NCBI RefSeq assembly: GCF_000473225.1
Contig: NZ_KI421509.1
Span: 2,808,868 to 2,872,867 of the forward strand
Length of the DNA: 64,000 bases
Direction: 5' to 3'
DNA from: Sedimentitalea nanhaiensis DSM 24252
GTDB taxonomy: Bacteria; Pseudomonadota; Alphaproteobacteria; Rhodobacterales; Rhodobacteraceae
In this document: positions 27,192-39,799 of the stretch, in pieces
How the letters are laid out: every line of letters starts with the position of its first letter
Position numbering within the stretch: the stretch's first letter is position 1
The notes under the pieces: model-generated
What the model was told of the DNA's origin: nothing
The model's database searches: none
The model's input: only the letters and a program-made list of their open reading frames with translations
Made by a program: the position numbers and the translations under genes

Positions 27192-28508
27192 CTACATTGC
27201 CCCGACCAGCCAAAGCGACAGTGACGGGACCAGGATCAACAGGGCCAGCCGCAGGATATCGGCGACCCAGAACGGGAAAACGCCCCTGAAGATCGTGCCC
27301 AGCGAGACATCTTTCAGAACACCCTTGAGCACGAAGACATTCATCCCCACGGGCGGGGTGATCAGGCTGATCTCGGTGGCGACGACGACGACGATAGCAA
27401 ACCAGATCAGCGCGTTTTCAGGGTCCATCAACAGTTCGTTGGTGAATTGCAACTCGAACATCAGCGGATAGAACACCGGAACCGTCAGCAGGATCATGGA
27501 CAGACTTTCCAGCACGCAGCCCAACACCATGTAGACCAGGATGATAAACACGATGACCGCCCAGACCGGCAGTTCATTGTCGATTACAAACCCGGCCAAC
27601 GCATCCGGCAGCCCGGCAAAATTCACAAAGTTGGTGAAGAGTTCCGCTCCGATGATGATTGCGAATATCATCGCCGTCGCCCGGACGCTGTCCAAGGTGG
27701 CGGCAAAGAACTCTTTCCACGACATGGTGCGCAGCACCGCCGCGATCACGAGAGAGGCGCCGGCGCCCATACCGGCAGCCTCGGTCGGGGTGAAAAACCC
27801 GCCATAGATGCCCACCATGATGAACAGGAACAGACCCAGCACGCTGCACAGGCCGATCATATCGGTGCGGCTCAGGGGATCGGGTTCGGATTGATCGGGC
27901 GCAAGTGCCGGGTTCAGGCGAACCGCGACCATCACCGCACCCAGATAAAGCGCAACGCCGATCAGGCCGGGGATGATCCCGGCGATGAACAGTTTGGCGA
28001 TGTTGGTTTCGGTCAGCAGCCCATAGATGATCAGAATCACGCTGGGCGGGATCAGGATGCCCAATGTGCCGCCCGCCGCGATCGAACCGGTGGCGATCTT
28101 GTCGTCATAGCCGAACCGCCGCATCGATGGCATCGCGACCTTGGACATCGTTGCGGCCGTTGCCAGCGACGACCCGCAGACCGCCGAAAATCCGCCACAA
28201 GAAAACACCGACGCCATTGCCAGCCCGCCGCGCATCCGGCCGAACAGGCGGTTCGCCCCGGCAAACAGACCCTGCGCCACGCCCGATCCGGCCAGAATAT
28301 TGCCCATGAAGATGAACAGCGGGATCACCGACAGGCTGTAAGACAGCGAGGTGTCGAATGCGACCTGGCCCGTCATTGCCCAGGCCGGTTCCCAACCGCG
28401 CATAAGGGCAAATCCGATGCCGCCCACGGCGGCCATCGCAAAGGCAATCGGCACCCGCAGCAGGATCAATGTGAGCAGGATCGCGAAACCGATCAGGGAT
28501 TCCATCAT
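27192..28508 (-). CDS. TRAP transporter large permease (DctM)
   Basis: The 438-aa membrane protein matches DctM: MMESLIGFAILLTLILLRVP at the start, then FLFMG-like IFMGNILAGSGVAQGLF, SCGGFSAVCGSSLATAATM and IPPSVILIIYGLLTETNIAKLF. It forms the sodium-driven channel. Start ATG 28508 overlaps the dctQ stop (ATGA); a frame extending to 28754 has no support. The likely cargo is the aromatic acid fed to the hydroxylase encoded upstream. Confidence 0.93.
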   Translation of the reverse strand: MMESLIGFAILLTLILLRVPIAFAMAAVGGIGFALMRGWEPAWAMTGQVAFDTSLSYSLSVIPLFIFMGNILAGSGVAQGLFAGANRLFGRMRGGLAMASVFSCGGFSAVCGSSLATAATMSKVAMPSMRRFGYDDKIATGSIAAGGTLGILIPPSVILIIYGLLTETNIAKLFIAGIIPGLIGVALYLGAVMVAVRLNPALAPDQSEPDPLSRTDMIGLCSVLGLFLFIMVGIYGGFFTPTEAAGMGAGASLVIAAVLRTMSWKEFFAATLDSVRATAMIFAIIIGAELFTNFVNFAGLPDALAGFVIDNELPVWAVIVFIILVYMVLGCVLESLSMILLTVPVFYPLMFELQFTNELLMDPENALIWFAIVVVVATEISLITPPVGMNVFVLKGVLKDVSLGTIFRGVFPFWVADILRLALLILVPSLSLWLVGAM

Positions 28509-29056
28509 GGCGCGCTCTCCAGTGTATCGGGATTGTCGCCGGGTTCGATTGGCGGCTGCAAACCGCGCAGGAAAGCGATGAAGGCGGACAAAAGACAGGA
28601 TGCACCCGCCAAATAGCCAAACGGGGCCAATGGAATTTCCAATGCGTTTGTTACCGCCCCGTCCAAAGCCGATTTGTAGGCATGGCTGAACAAACGCCAG
28701 GCGAGGGTCGCCAGCAAGGCTGCGGAAAACAGCCCGGCAAAGGCCGCCAGCCACCGCTGGGCGGGTCCGGACAGTGCCATGTTCAGCAGATCGACCTCGA
28801 CATGTTCGTTTTTCTCTGTGGTCAGGGGAAGGGCCATGAAAACCAGCGCGGCCAGCAGCAGTTCGGTCATTTCAAAAGCGCCTGCGAGTGGGGCATCCAG
28901 AACATAGCGTCCGGCCACGTCGATACAGGTGACAAAGGCCAGAACAAGCAGAACGACAGCGGCGCCGATCCCGAGGGTCCGGTCGAGCAGCAACCCGATG
29001 TCCAGCCCCCCGTTCTTGGGGGGCTGGACCGGAAATCGATGGCGAAGCCGTTCCAT
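28505..29056 (-). CDS. TRAP transporter small permease (DctQ)
   Basis: The 183-aa protein has four predicted helices, with the family motif VTCIDVAGRYVLDAPLAGAFEMTEL near residue 45 and a charged cytoplasmic loop. It starts three bases after dctP ends and pairs with DctM. The proline-rich N-terminus is cytoplasmic. Confidence 0.9.
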   Translation of the reverse strand: MERLRHRFPVQPPKNGGLDIGLLLDRTLGIGAAVVLLVLAFVTCIDVAGRYVLDAPLAGAFEMTELLLAALVFMALPLTTEKNEHVEVDLLNMALSGPAQRWLAAFAGLFSAALLATLAWRLFSHAYKSALDGAVTNALEIPLAPFGYLAGASCLLSAFIAFLRGLQPPIEPGDNPDTLESAP

Positions 29057-29059
29057 CGC

Positions 29060-30091
29060 TCAGTGCTCCACACCGGCCTGCGCACGCAGGTCCGCAAGGG
29101 CCGCGGCCCCGTCATAGCCGTCGCCGCTTATCTGTTCGGCCCAGGCCGCTTCGTGTTTGGCGGCGCTGGTCTTGATGTTTTCAAGAACCGGGGCAGGAGC
29201 GTCGTAGATTTCGATTCCAGCCTTGTCGATTGCAACCAGGGCCTTTTCGTCGGCATCGTTCCAGGCGGCACCCACGAGTTCGGCAAAGGCTTCGCCCGAG
29301 ATCGCGTCGATCGCCGCACGGTCCTCTGCGGAAATCTCATTCCATTTGCCTTCGTTCATCACCAGGAACCAGGTGGTGTTATAAATCCCGCCGGGCACCC
29401 GCATGGAATATTTGATGTCGTCGGTCAGCTTGAACGCAGTCAGTGCCTCGTAGGTAAACGTCACCCCGTCGATTACGCCGCGCGACAGCTTTTCATACAC
29501 CTCGGGGGAAGACATAAACAGCGTCGTCACCCCCAGATCTGTCATCAGGTCCGACACATAACCGCCCGGCACGCGGATTTTCAGCCCTTCGAAATCCCCG
29601 GTCTGTTCGATCTTGCGGACGTTGTTGTGAAACACCCCCGGCCCATGCACGAACAGCCCCAGCAGTTTGACGCCCTCGTGTTCGTCCTGCGCATCAAGCG
29701 AGCCGGAATAGACGTTCCAAAAGGCCTTGGACCCGGACACCGCATCATCGCCGACGAACGAAAACTGCCCGATCCGCGAGCGTGAGAACCGGTCGTCCGT
29801 GGTAAAGGAATGCAGACCGTAGGTGATGTCGGCAATGCCATCGGCGGCCATGTCGAAATGCGACGGCGGCGAGCCCATCGGCTTGGCCAGAACCCGCACG
29901 GTGACGCGTCCGTCGGTCACTTCCTTGACCTGTTTGGCCCAGGGCTTTATGGCCCCGACCACGATCGGGTGGCGCGGCGGCAGCCAGCTCGACAGCGCCA
30001 GTTCTGTTTGGGCAAGGGCGCTGGTCGTCAGACCGGCGGTTGTCATGGCCGCGCCGACAAGCAGCGCGAGCGCTTTCAGTTTCATCGTCAT
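29060..30091 (-). CDS. TRAP transporter solute-binding protein (DctP)
   Basis: The 343-aa periplasmic protein has a signal peptide (KALALLVGAAMTTAGLTTSALA). The binding-domain features are RFSRSRIGQF, GLKIRVPGGYVSDLMTDLG with the conserved arginine that usually holds a carboxylate, and SSPEVYEKLSRGVIDGVTFTY. The ligand is unknown; by context it would be a hydroxyphenylacetate or related aromatic acid. Confidence 0.9.
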   Translation of the reverse strand: MTMKLKALALLVGAAMTTAGLTTSALAQTELALSSWLPPRHPIVVGAIKPWAKQVKEVTDGRVTVRVLAKPMGSPPSHFDMAADGIADITYGLHSFTTDDRFSRSRIGQFSFVGDDAVSGSKAFWNVYSGSLDAQDEHEGVKLLGLFVHGPGVFHNNVRKIEQTGDFEGLKIRVPGGYVSDLMTDLGVTTLFMSSPEVYEKLSRGVIDGVTFTYEALTAFKLTDDIKYSMRVPGGIYNTTWFLVMNEGKWNEISAEDRAAIDAISGEAFAELVGAAWNDADEKALVAIDKAGIEIYDAPAPVLENIKTSAAKHEAAWAEQISGDGYDGAAALADLRAQAGVEH

Positions 30092-30110
30092 AGTGTCCTC
30101 CCTGGACTGT

Positions 30111-30299
30111 CTATTTTGCGGCGGCTGCGAGCGCTGCTTTCAGCACGTCGCGGTCGCCAATGTGGTTTGCCAAAATCAGGATGAGCCGCGCATTCAGCGC
30201 ATCGCTCTGGGTTTTGTTCAGCCCGTCGTGCGTCGACAAAAGCGCTTCGTAAAAGTCATCCGGTCGGTCGATATTGGCCGTAAGGTTCAGATCGCCCAT
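30111..30299 (-). CDS. DUF2783 protein, probable coupling partner of the FAD hydroxylase (MhaB-like)
   Basis: The 62-aa protein contains DDFYEALLSTHDGLNKTQ and LNARLILILANHIGDRDVL, the DUF2783 signature. It starts one base from the end of the FAD hydroxylase gene. The 3-hydroxyphenylacetate 6-hydroxylase of Pseudomonas putida is described as a large flavoprotein (MhaA) plus a very small coupling protein (MhaB) of about this size, so the pair here probably works the same way. That assignment is by size and context; I could not align it to MhaB. Confidence 0.65.
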   Translation of the reverse strand: MGDLNLTANIDRPDDFYEALLSTHDGLNKTQSDALNARLILILANHIGDRDVLKAALAAAAK

Positions 30300-30300
30300 G

Positions 30301-31929
30301 TCAGCAGTCCTTTCCGGTGGCCCGGCGAACGGCTTGCCGGATCAGGTTTTCGTCAAAGCTCGTCCGCCGTGCCGCCACATGCTGATCCGGACGGATCAGG
30401 TAGACTGCGGAACTGGCGTCGCCCAGATAGCGTTCCGCCAGTTGGCCGGTCGGATCATCCGCTGCCGAAACCGCAACGCGGCGCAGGGTGATGCCGTCTT
30501 CGTCCAAGCTGTCGGGCGCATCGGCGTCAATCGTCAGCAGGACAAAATCGTCGCCGAACCGGGACAGCAGGAACCCATCCCCCAACGGCGCATCCGGACA
30601 GGCAGAGCCAGGCCGCGTGCGGGCCGGACCGGCCATCCCATCGGCAGAGTTCAGCGGAGATCCGTCATAGGTGCAGGGCACGCTGAGACGGCCGGAGTTG
30701 ACCAGCGGGCGGGCGAAGGCGTGATGTTCGCTCAGGTCCAGCACCGCGTCGCGGAATATCTGGCTGATCTCGGATTTCGGGGTGATGAAATCGGTGGACC
30801 GGGTCGAGTTCAGGATATTTTCGTCGGCTCCGTAAACCCGTTCCGTGTCATAGGTATCCAGCAGCGTGTGCGGTGCCTTGCCCTCGATCACCAGACCCAG
30901 TTTCCAGCCCAGGTTGTCGACATCCTGCATGCCCGAATTGGCGCCACGTGCGCCAAAGGGCGACACCTGATGCGCCGCGTCCCCGGCGAACAACACCCGA
31001 CCGGATCGGAAATGTTCCATCCGCTTGCACTGGAAAGTATAGATCGACGACCAGACCAATTCATATTCGACGTCCGCGCCCAGCATCGCATCCAGACGGG
31101 TGCGGATGTTTTCCTCTTTCAGTTCTTCGGCGCGGTCAACATCCCAGCCGATCTGAAAATCGATGCGCCAGACATCGTCCGGTTGCTTGTGCAACAGCGT
31201 CGACGCCCCGGATTTGAACGGCGGATCAAACCAGAACCAGCGTTCGGTCGGGAATGTCGTGTTGCCCTTCATCTTGATGTCGGCAATCAGGAAACTGTCC
31301 TGAAATACCCGCCCGGTGAAATCCAGACCCATCATCCGACGCAGCGGCGAACTGGCCCCATCGCAACCGATCAGCCAATCCGCTTCGAGCGTATAGGGGC
31401 CATCCGGCGTCATCACCGTCAGCACCACGTGATCGTCCTTGACCTGAACCGTATCGACCCGGTTCTTTCCCCGGATTTCGATCGGTGCGCCTTGCGCCTG
31501 CAATTCGCGCGCGCGATCAATCATGAACTGTTCGAAATACGGCTGCTGCATATTGATGAAAGCCGGGTATTTGTGGCCTTCTTCGGGCAGCAGGTTGAAT
31601 TCGAACACCTGGCGGTCCTGATGGAACACCTTGCCGACGTTCCAGACAACGCCCTTGTCCAGCATCGGTTCACCACAACCATAGCGGTCGGCGATTTCAA
31701 GACAGCGCTTGGCAAAGCAGATTGCGCGACTGCCCATGCCGACGCCTTCGTGGTCGTCCAACACCAGCACCGGAATGCCCTGCCGCCCCAGATCGAGCGC
31801 GGTGGCCATGCCAATTGGGCCGCCGCCCATGACCACGACCGGGTGGCGCACCGGCACCTCCTGGTCCTGATCGGTTGAACGTTCGTAAGGGTAGGCCCTG
31901 AAGGCCAGCGTATACCTGTCGTCAAACAT
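30301..31929 (-). CDS. FAD-dependent aromatic hydroxylase, probable 3-hydroxyphenylacetate 6-hydroxylase large component (MhaA-like)
   Basis: The 542-aa class A flavoprotein monooxygenase has GGGPIGMATALDLGRQG (FAD, about 30-46), the DG motif in GCDGASSPLRR (about 185) and the GD motif in FAGDAAHQVSPFGARGANSG (about 305-324). It belongs with MhpA-type enzymes, which hydroxylate phenols using NAD(P)H. Next to hmgA-maiA-fahA the expected product is homogentisate, made from 3- or 4-hydroxyphenylacetate. The size agrees with MhaA (about 60 kDa). Substrate is inferred, not seen. Confidence 0.78.
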   Translation of the reverse strand: MFDDRYTLAFRAYPYERSTDQDQEVPVRHPVVVMGGGPIGMATALDLGRQGIPVLVLDDHEGVGMGSRAICFAKRCLEIADRYGCGEPMLDKGVVWNVGKVFHQDRQVFEFNLLPEEGHKYPAFINMQQPYFEQFMIDRARELQAQGAPIEIRGKNRVDTVQVKDDHVVLTVMTPDGPYTLEADWLIGCDGASSPLRRMMGLDFTGRVFQDSFLIADIKMKGNTTFPTERWFWFDPPFKSGASTLLHKQPDDVWRIDFQIGWDVDRAEELKEENIRTRLDAMLGADVEYELVWSSIYTFQCKRMEHFRSGRVLFAGDAAHQVSPFGARGANSGMQDVDNLGWKLGLVIEGKAPHTLLDTYDTERVYGADENILNSTRSTDFITPKSEISQIFRDAVLDLSEHHAFARPLVNSGRLSVPCTYDGSPLNSADGMAGPARTRPGSACPDAPLGDGFLLSRFGDDFVLLTIDADAPDSLDEDGITLRRVAVSAADDPTGQLAERYLGDASSAVYLIRPDQHVAARRTSFDENLIRQAVRRATGKDC

Positions 31930-31953
31930 CGTGTTTCCTCCTCCCTTTGGTCC

Positions 31954-32904
31954 TCAGCCCTGCAACGCGTCCCACATTTCCAGATCGCGCTGCGCGGTCC
32001 AGATGCGCGGCGTGTCGATACCGCGCGCTTCGTCATAGGCACGGGCGACGTTGAAAGGCAGGCAATGCTCGTAAATTGCAAAGTCCTTGAACTTCGGATC
32101 ACAGGCTTCGCGCGCCGCGTCCCAGGCCTCTTTCAGGCTCCCGCCCCTTGACGCCACGCGGGCGGCAGGAAGGTAAGTGCTTTGCACGAAATCACGGGTG
32201 CTTTCCAACGCAGCACTCACCATGTCCTTGCCGACCAACGCATCGCCCCGTCCCGGTGCGATGGCGTCGACGTCAAAGGCGGCGATGTTGTCGAGCGTGT
32301 TACCCCAATCGGCGAAATGCCCGTCGCCGCAATAGCAGGCGGAATGGTATTCCACGATGTCACCGGTGAACATCACGTTCTGATCCGGCACGTGAATGAC
32401 GATGTCCCCGGCGGTGTGGGCGCGTCCCAGATGCATCAGATCGACTCGGCGATTGCCGAGATAGACCGTCATGTCGTCACTGAACGTGGTTGTCGGCCAG
32501 GTCAGTCCGGGGATGCTCTCGTGGCCTTCAAACAGGCGCGGGAAGCGTTGGAATTCGCTGTCCCAGTCTTCCTGTCCGCGTTCCACGACCATGGCGCGGG
32601 CCTGTTCACCCATGATGATCTGATCGGCGCCAAAGGCCGATGCCCCCAACACGCGCACCGCGTGGTAATGGGTCAGAACCACATGGCTGATTGGCTTGTC
32701 GGTGATTTCGCGGACCTTTTCGATCACCTTTTTTGCCAGACGCGGTGTGGCCTGGGCTTCGACGATCATCACGCTGTCGTCGCCGATGATGACACCGCTG
32801 TTTGGGTCGCCCTCGGCGGTAAAGGCCCAAAGCCCATCACCCACTTCGGTGAAAGTAATGTTTTTCTCGCCCAGGTCTCCCTGGGACGCAAATGCCTTGG
32901 CCAT
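31954..32904 (-). CDS. MBL-fold metallo-hydrolase-like protein with altered metal motif
   Basis: The 316-aa protein starts at ATG 32904 with a strong ribosome site (AAGGAGG). It has the MBL fold blocks GDDSVMIVEAQATP, LTHYHAVRVLGASAFGAD and GRAHTAGDIVIHVPDQNVMFTGDIV. The usual HxHxDH motif reads HYHAVR, so the aspartate and third histidine are missing, while the later histidine (RAHTAGD) and aspartate (FTGD) are kept. It is the first gene of the operon. The role may be thioester or lactone hydrolysis with a one-metal site, or non-catalytic. Confidence 0.75.
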   Translation of the reverse strand: MAKAFASQGDLGEKNITFTEVGDGLWAFTAEGDPNSGVIIGDDSVMIVEAQATPRLAKKVIEKVREITDKPISHVVLTHYHAVRVLGASAFGADQIIMGEQARAMVVERGQEDWDSEFQRFPRLFEGHESIPGLTWPTTTFSDDMTVYLGNRRVDLMHLGRAHTAGDIVIHVPDQNVMFTGDIVEYHSACYCGDGHFADWGNTLDNIAAFDVDAIAPGRGDALVGKDMVSAALESTRDFVQSTYLPAARVASRGGSLKEAWDAAREACDPKFKDFAIYEHCLPFNVARAYDEARGIDTPRIWTAQRDLEMWDALQG

Positions 32905-32990
32905 CCGTGATCCTCCTTTGCGCGCCCGACCGGAACGTGTTGACAGGCCGGGTGCAGTGCTCAATTTCTTGCCGTAGCGGCATCTAGATT

Positions 32991-33006
32991 CGTTTCACTG
33001 GAAACG
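32991..33006. promoter_or_regulatory. palindrome 1 between the hmg operon and the MarR gene
   Basis: CGTTTCACTGGAAACG is a perfect 6-4-6 inverted repeat, 86 bases upstream of the operon's first ATG (32904) and 72 before the marR start. It is a candidate operator. Confidence 0.5.
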
Positions 33007-33035
33007 TTTTTCCTTGCAGTGGCCGTAGATGTCAA

Positions 33036-33057
33036 TATCATTTCGATTGCAACGATA
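33036..33057. promoter_or_regulatory. palindrome 2 between the hmg operon and the MarR gene
   Basis: An imperfect dyad with arms TATCATTT and CAACGATA spans 22 bases and ends 20 bases before the marR ATG. MarR dimers bind AT-rich palindromes of about this length, so it is a candidate autoregulatory site. Confidence 0.45.
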
Positions 33058-33077
33058 ATTTTCGGAAGCGTTCAGCC

Positions 33078-33566
33078 ATGAAACCTAATGATTTCAATCT
33101 CTCAGGCTTTCTGCCCTACAAGCTCGCTGTTCTGGCGTCGCGGATCAGCAAGGTGCTGTCCACGATATATGAAGAGCGTTTCGGCCTTTCGATGCCAGAA
33201 TGGCGGGTGCTGGTGCACGTGGCGCGCTGCGAAAAGGTGTCGGTTCGCGACATACACAATTGCGTCAACCTGGAAAAACCCCGCGTCAGCCGCGCCGTCG
33301 CAAAAATGGTCGAGGCCGGACTGCTTGCCAAGACGGCGAGCACCAGAGATCAGCGGCTTGTCGAAATCGAACTGACCGAGGCCGGGCAGCGGGTGCTGAA
33401 CGATATCATTCCTGAAGCGATGTCGTTCCAGGCCCGGCTTATGGGGGCGTTTTCCGAAGACGAAGCGAGTCACTTTGATGACTTGATCGAACAGCTTCAT
33501 GACGAATTGGACAAGCATGCCAACGCCCCAAGACGGTCCAGCATGGACACCAACATTTCGGATTGA
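33078..33566 (+). CDS. MarR-family regulator of the aromatic operon
   Basis: The 162-aa protein has the winged-helix core: FGLSMPEWRVLVHVARCEKV, then VNLEKPRVSRAVAKMVEAGLL (recognition helix, about 68-88) and the wing TRDQRLVEIELTEAGQ. It is divergent from the ten-gene operon, the standard layout for a ligand-released repressor of aromatic degradation. The ligand is probably a hydroxyphenylacetate or pathway intermediate. Confidence 0.88.
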   Translation: MKPNDFNLSGFLPYKLAVLASRISKVLSTIYEERFGLSMPEWRVLVHVARCEKVSVRDIHNCVNLEKPRVSRAVAKMVEAGLLAKTASTRDQRLVEIELTEAGQRVLNDIIPEAMSFQARLMGAFSEDEASHFDDLIEQLHDELDKHANAPRRSSMDTNISD

Positions 33567-33633
33567 CCCGATGAGACGCCTGTCGACGGGCTACAAACAG
33601 AACACAAAACCGAATTGTCGAGGAGACACCAGC

Positions 33634-33744
33634 ATGGCTGTCAATCTGCAATATCCCTTGCCTCCGGTCTCGCGGCCCCATTCCCAAGAACTGGATCCGG
33701 TGGTGGGCCAATTCAGGTGGGACAAAATGATTCTGGTTCTGTGA
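33634..33744 (+). pseudogene. 5' end of an unknown gene cut by an IS630 relic
   Basis: ATG 33634 has an excellent ribosome site (AGGAGA, 33621-33626). The first residues MAVNLQYPLPPVSRPHSQEL look like a genuine N-terminus, but the frame runs into the IS630 end and stops at 33744. I do not recognise the product. It lies downstream of marR on the same strand, so it may be the remnant of a second gene co-transcribed with it. Confidence 0.4.
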
Positions 33745-34030
33745 TGCAGCCAATTTGCGGGTAAAGCTGTGCGAGTTCGGTTCTGATTCCGTGGGGTATT
33801 AACTGACAGTTGGCCTTCGTACGGGCGGAGTTGCGGGATTGTGTCCATATCCGAACTTCCGTCTTCAGGATGGCATCATCCGGAATGCGTCTGTCGATGC
33901 ATTGGCGTGCGAGGATGCTCAGTTCGCATTCGGCGATGTTGAGCCAGAAGCCGTGTTTTGGCGTGGAATGCTACTGGGATCCGTCGACGATACGGCGGGC
34001 ATCGGCTGGCGAGAATGGCCAAAGACTGAC
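33713..34030 (-). pseudogene. IS630-family transposase, C-terminal remnant
   Basis: The minus strand encodes HSTPKHGFWLNIAECELSIL, then ARQCIDRRIPDDAILKTEV, the last DDE-domain block of IS630 (family: HYTPKHGSWLNMAEIELSVL). Upstream in the same frame SPADARRIVDGSQ is followed by an in-frame TAG before HSTPK. The stop is at 33713-33715. The element's N-terminal two-thirds is missing. Confidence 0.82.
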
Positions 34031-34165
34031 CGTAGACTGGATTGAAGATTAACTCAGGTTTAGCAGGGAAGTGGCGATTTTGGCGCGACCCCCTAAGTCC
34101 GCCATCCTGGTGAAAATTTCGCAAGCCATTGAATAAGTAATATTATAATCTCAGACGCCTTGCGG

Positions 34166-34191
34166 GCGGCGTGCACCTAAATGCGCGCCGC
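34166..34191 (-). terminator. hairpin downstream of gyrB
   Basis: GCGGCGTGC pairs with GCGCGCCGC (one wobble) about 30 bases past the gyrB stop. No T-run on the minus strand; moderate support as the end of the replication-gene transcript. Confidence 0.4.
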
Positions 34192-34219
34192 TCAATTTTA
34201 TGTGCTTCCCTACAAAACT

Positions 34220-38432
<4,213 letters not shown>

Positions 38433-38472
38433 GCCTGCCGCGTCTTTCCGGGCCGACGATGTCCGGTGCGGG

Positions 38473-39591
38473 TCAGACACGCATCGGCATGACCACATAA
38501 ACCGCGCTTTGGTCGTTGCCTTCGCGCATCAGCGTGGGATCGCCGGATGAATTGAACATGAACACTGCGTTTTCGCGGTCCACCTGACTGGCAATCTCCA
38601 GCAGGTACTTGGCGTTAAAGCCGATTTCCAGGCGCTCGTCGGCATAGGCCACGGCCAGTTCCTCTTCTGCGGCACCGCTGTCCGGTGCGTTGACCGACAG
38701 AATCAACCGGTCTTCTTCCAACTGCAGCTTGACCGCGCGCGAGCGTTCCGACGAGACGGTCGCCACACGATCCACCGCCTGGGCGAACTCGGCCGCATCG
38801 ACTTCAAGCCGACGGGTGTTGCCCTGCGGAATGACGCGGGTGTAGTCGGGAAAGGTGCCGTCGATTACCTTGGAGGTCAGGGTGATGTCGGGCGTGGCAA
38901 AGCGGACCTTGGTTTCGCTGACCGAAACGGCGATCGCCATCTCATCGTCATCCAGCAGCTTGCGCATTTCACCCACGGTCTTGCGGGGGACGATCACGCC
39001 GGGCATATCTCCGGCCCCATTCGGCAAATCGGCGTCGATCCGGGCCAGCCGGTGACCGTCGGTCGCCACGCAGCGCAGTACCTTGCCGCCCTCGGACTCG
39101 GCCACATGCATGTAGACGCCATTGAGATAATAGCGTGTCTCTTCAGTGGAAATTGCGAATTTCGATTTGTCGAACAATCGCCGCAGCATCGCCGCAGGGG
39201 CGGAAAAGTTCGAGTCGTATTCCGAGGTCGCCATGACCGGAAAATCTTCCTTGGGCAGGGTGGCCAGCGAAAAGTTCGACCGCCCGGCTTCGACTGTCAG
39301 GCGCCCCGCTGCGCTGTCCGCCGTCAGTGTCACAAGCGCGCCGTCCGGCAGCTTGCGCACGATTTCATGCAGGGTGGTGGCCGCCACGGTTGTCGCCCCT
39401 GCGCGTTCCACCTGTGCCGGGGCCTTGTCGACCACTTCGATATCCAGATCGGTGGCGCGGAAATGCACCTCATCGCCCTCGGCTTCAATCAGGACATTGG
39501 CAAGGATCGGGATCGTGTTGCGGCGTTCCACAACCGATTGCGCCTGCGACACGGCCTTCAATAGCGCGCCGCGTTCGATGCTGAGCTTCAT
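38473..39591 (-). CDS. dnaN: DNA polymerase III beta subunit (sliding clamp)
   Basis: The 372-aa protein starts MKLSIERGALLKAVSQAQSV with VVERRNTIPILANVLIEAEG and ends with NAVFMFNSSGDPTLMREG and YVVMPMRV, the clamp signature. It forms the ring that tethers polymerase to DNA. Between dnaA and recF it holds its usual place. Confidence 0.97.
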   Translation of the reverse strand: MKLSIERGALLKAVSQAQSVVERRNTIPILANVLIEAEGDEVHFRATDLDIEVVDKAPAQVERAGATTVAATTLHEIVRKLPDGALVTLTADSAAGRLTVEAGRSNFSLATLPKEDFPVMATSEYDSNFSAPAAMLRRLFDKSKFAISTEETRYYLNGVYMHVAESEGGKVLRCVATDGHRLARIDADLPNGAGDMPGVIVPRKTVGEMRKLLDDDEMAIAVSVSETKVRFATPDITLTSKVIDGTFPDYTRVIPQGNTRRLEVDAAEFAQAVDRVATVSSERSRAVKLQLEEDRLILSVNAPDSGAAEEELAVAYADERLEIGFNAKYLLEIASQVDRENAVFMFNSSGDPTLMREGNDQSAVYVVMPMRV

Positions 39592-39750
39592 ATCCTTCGA
39601 TCCTCTGTTAAGGCGGGGAAGGGCAAACTAGCCGTTTACCCCGACAGCACAAGTTTTTTGTGAATTTGTCCGCCGGAATGAGTCAGCCGTCAAGGGGCGG
39701 AGACAAGGCAGTTTCCGGGTATTGCATCCTCGCAATCCGTGAACCGTTGG

Positions 39751-39777
39751 AACCGGGTGCCGTATGGGCACCCGGTT
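39751..39777 (-). terminator. hairpin downstream of dnaA
   Basis: AACCGGGTGCC pairs perfectly with GGCACCCGGTT around a 5-base loop, 23 bases past the dnaA stop. It has no T-run, so termination is likely partial. dnaN begins 160 bases further and probably has its own promoter. Confidence 0.6.
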
Positions 39778-39799
39778 CATAGCGCAAGACAGGTCTGGA

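Noticed and set aside
27447-28616. 389-codon plus-strand frame opposite dctM
   Set aside because: Composition is Gln/His/Arg-rich and the minus strand is a normal TRAP permease.
30274-31878. 534-codon plus-strand frame opposite the FAD hydroxylase
   Set aside because: Shadow of the high-GC hydroxylase gene; the opposite strand has clear FAD motifs.
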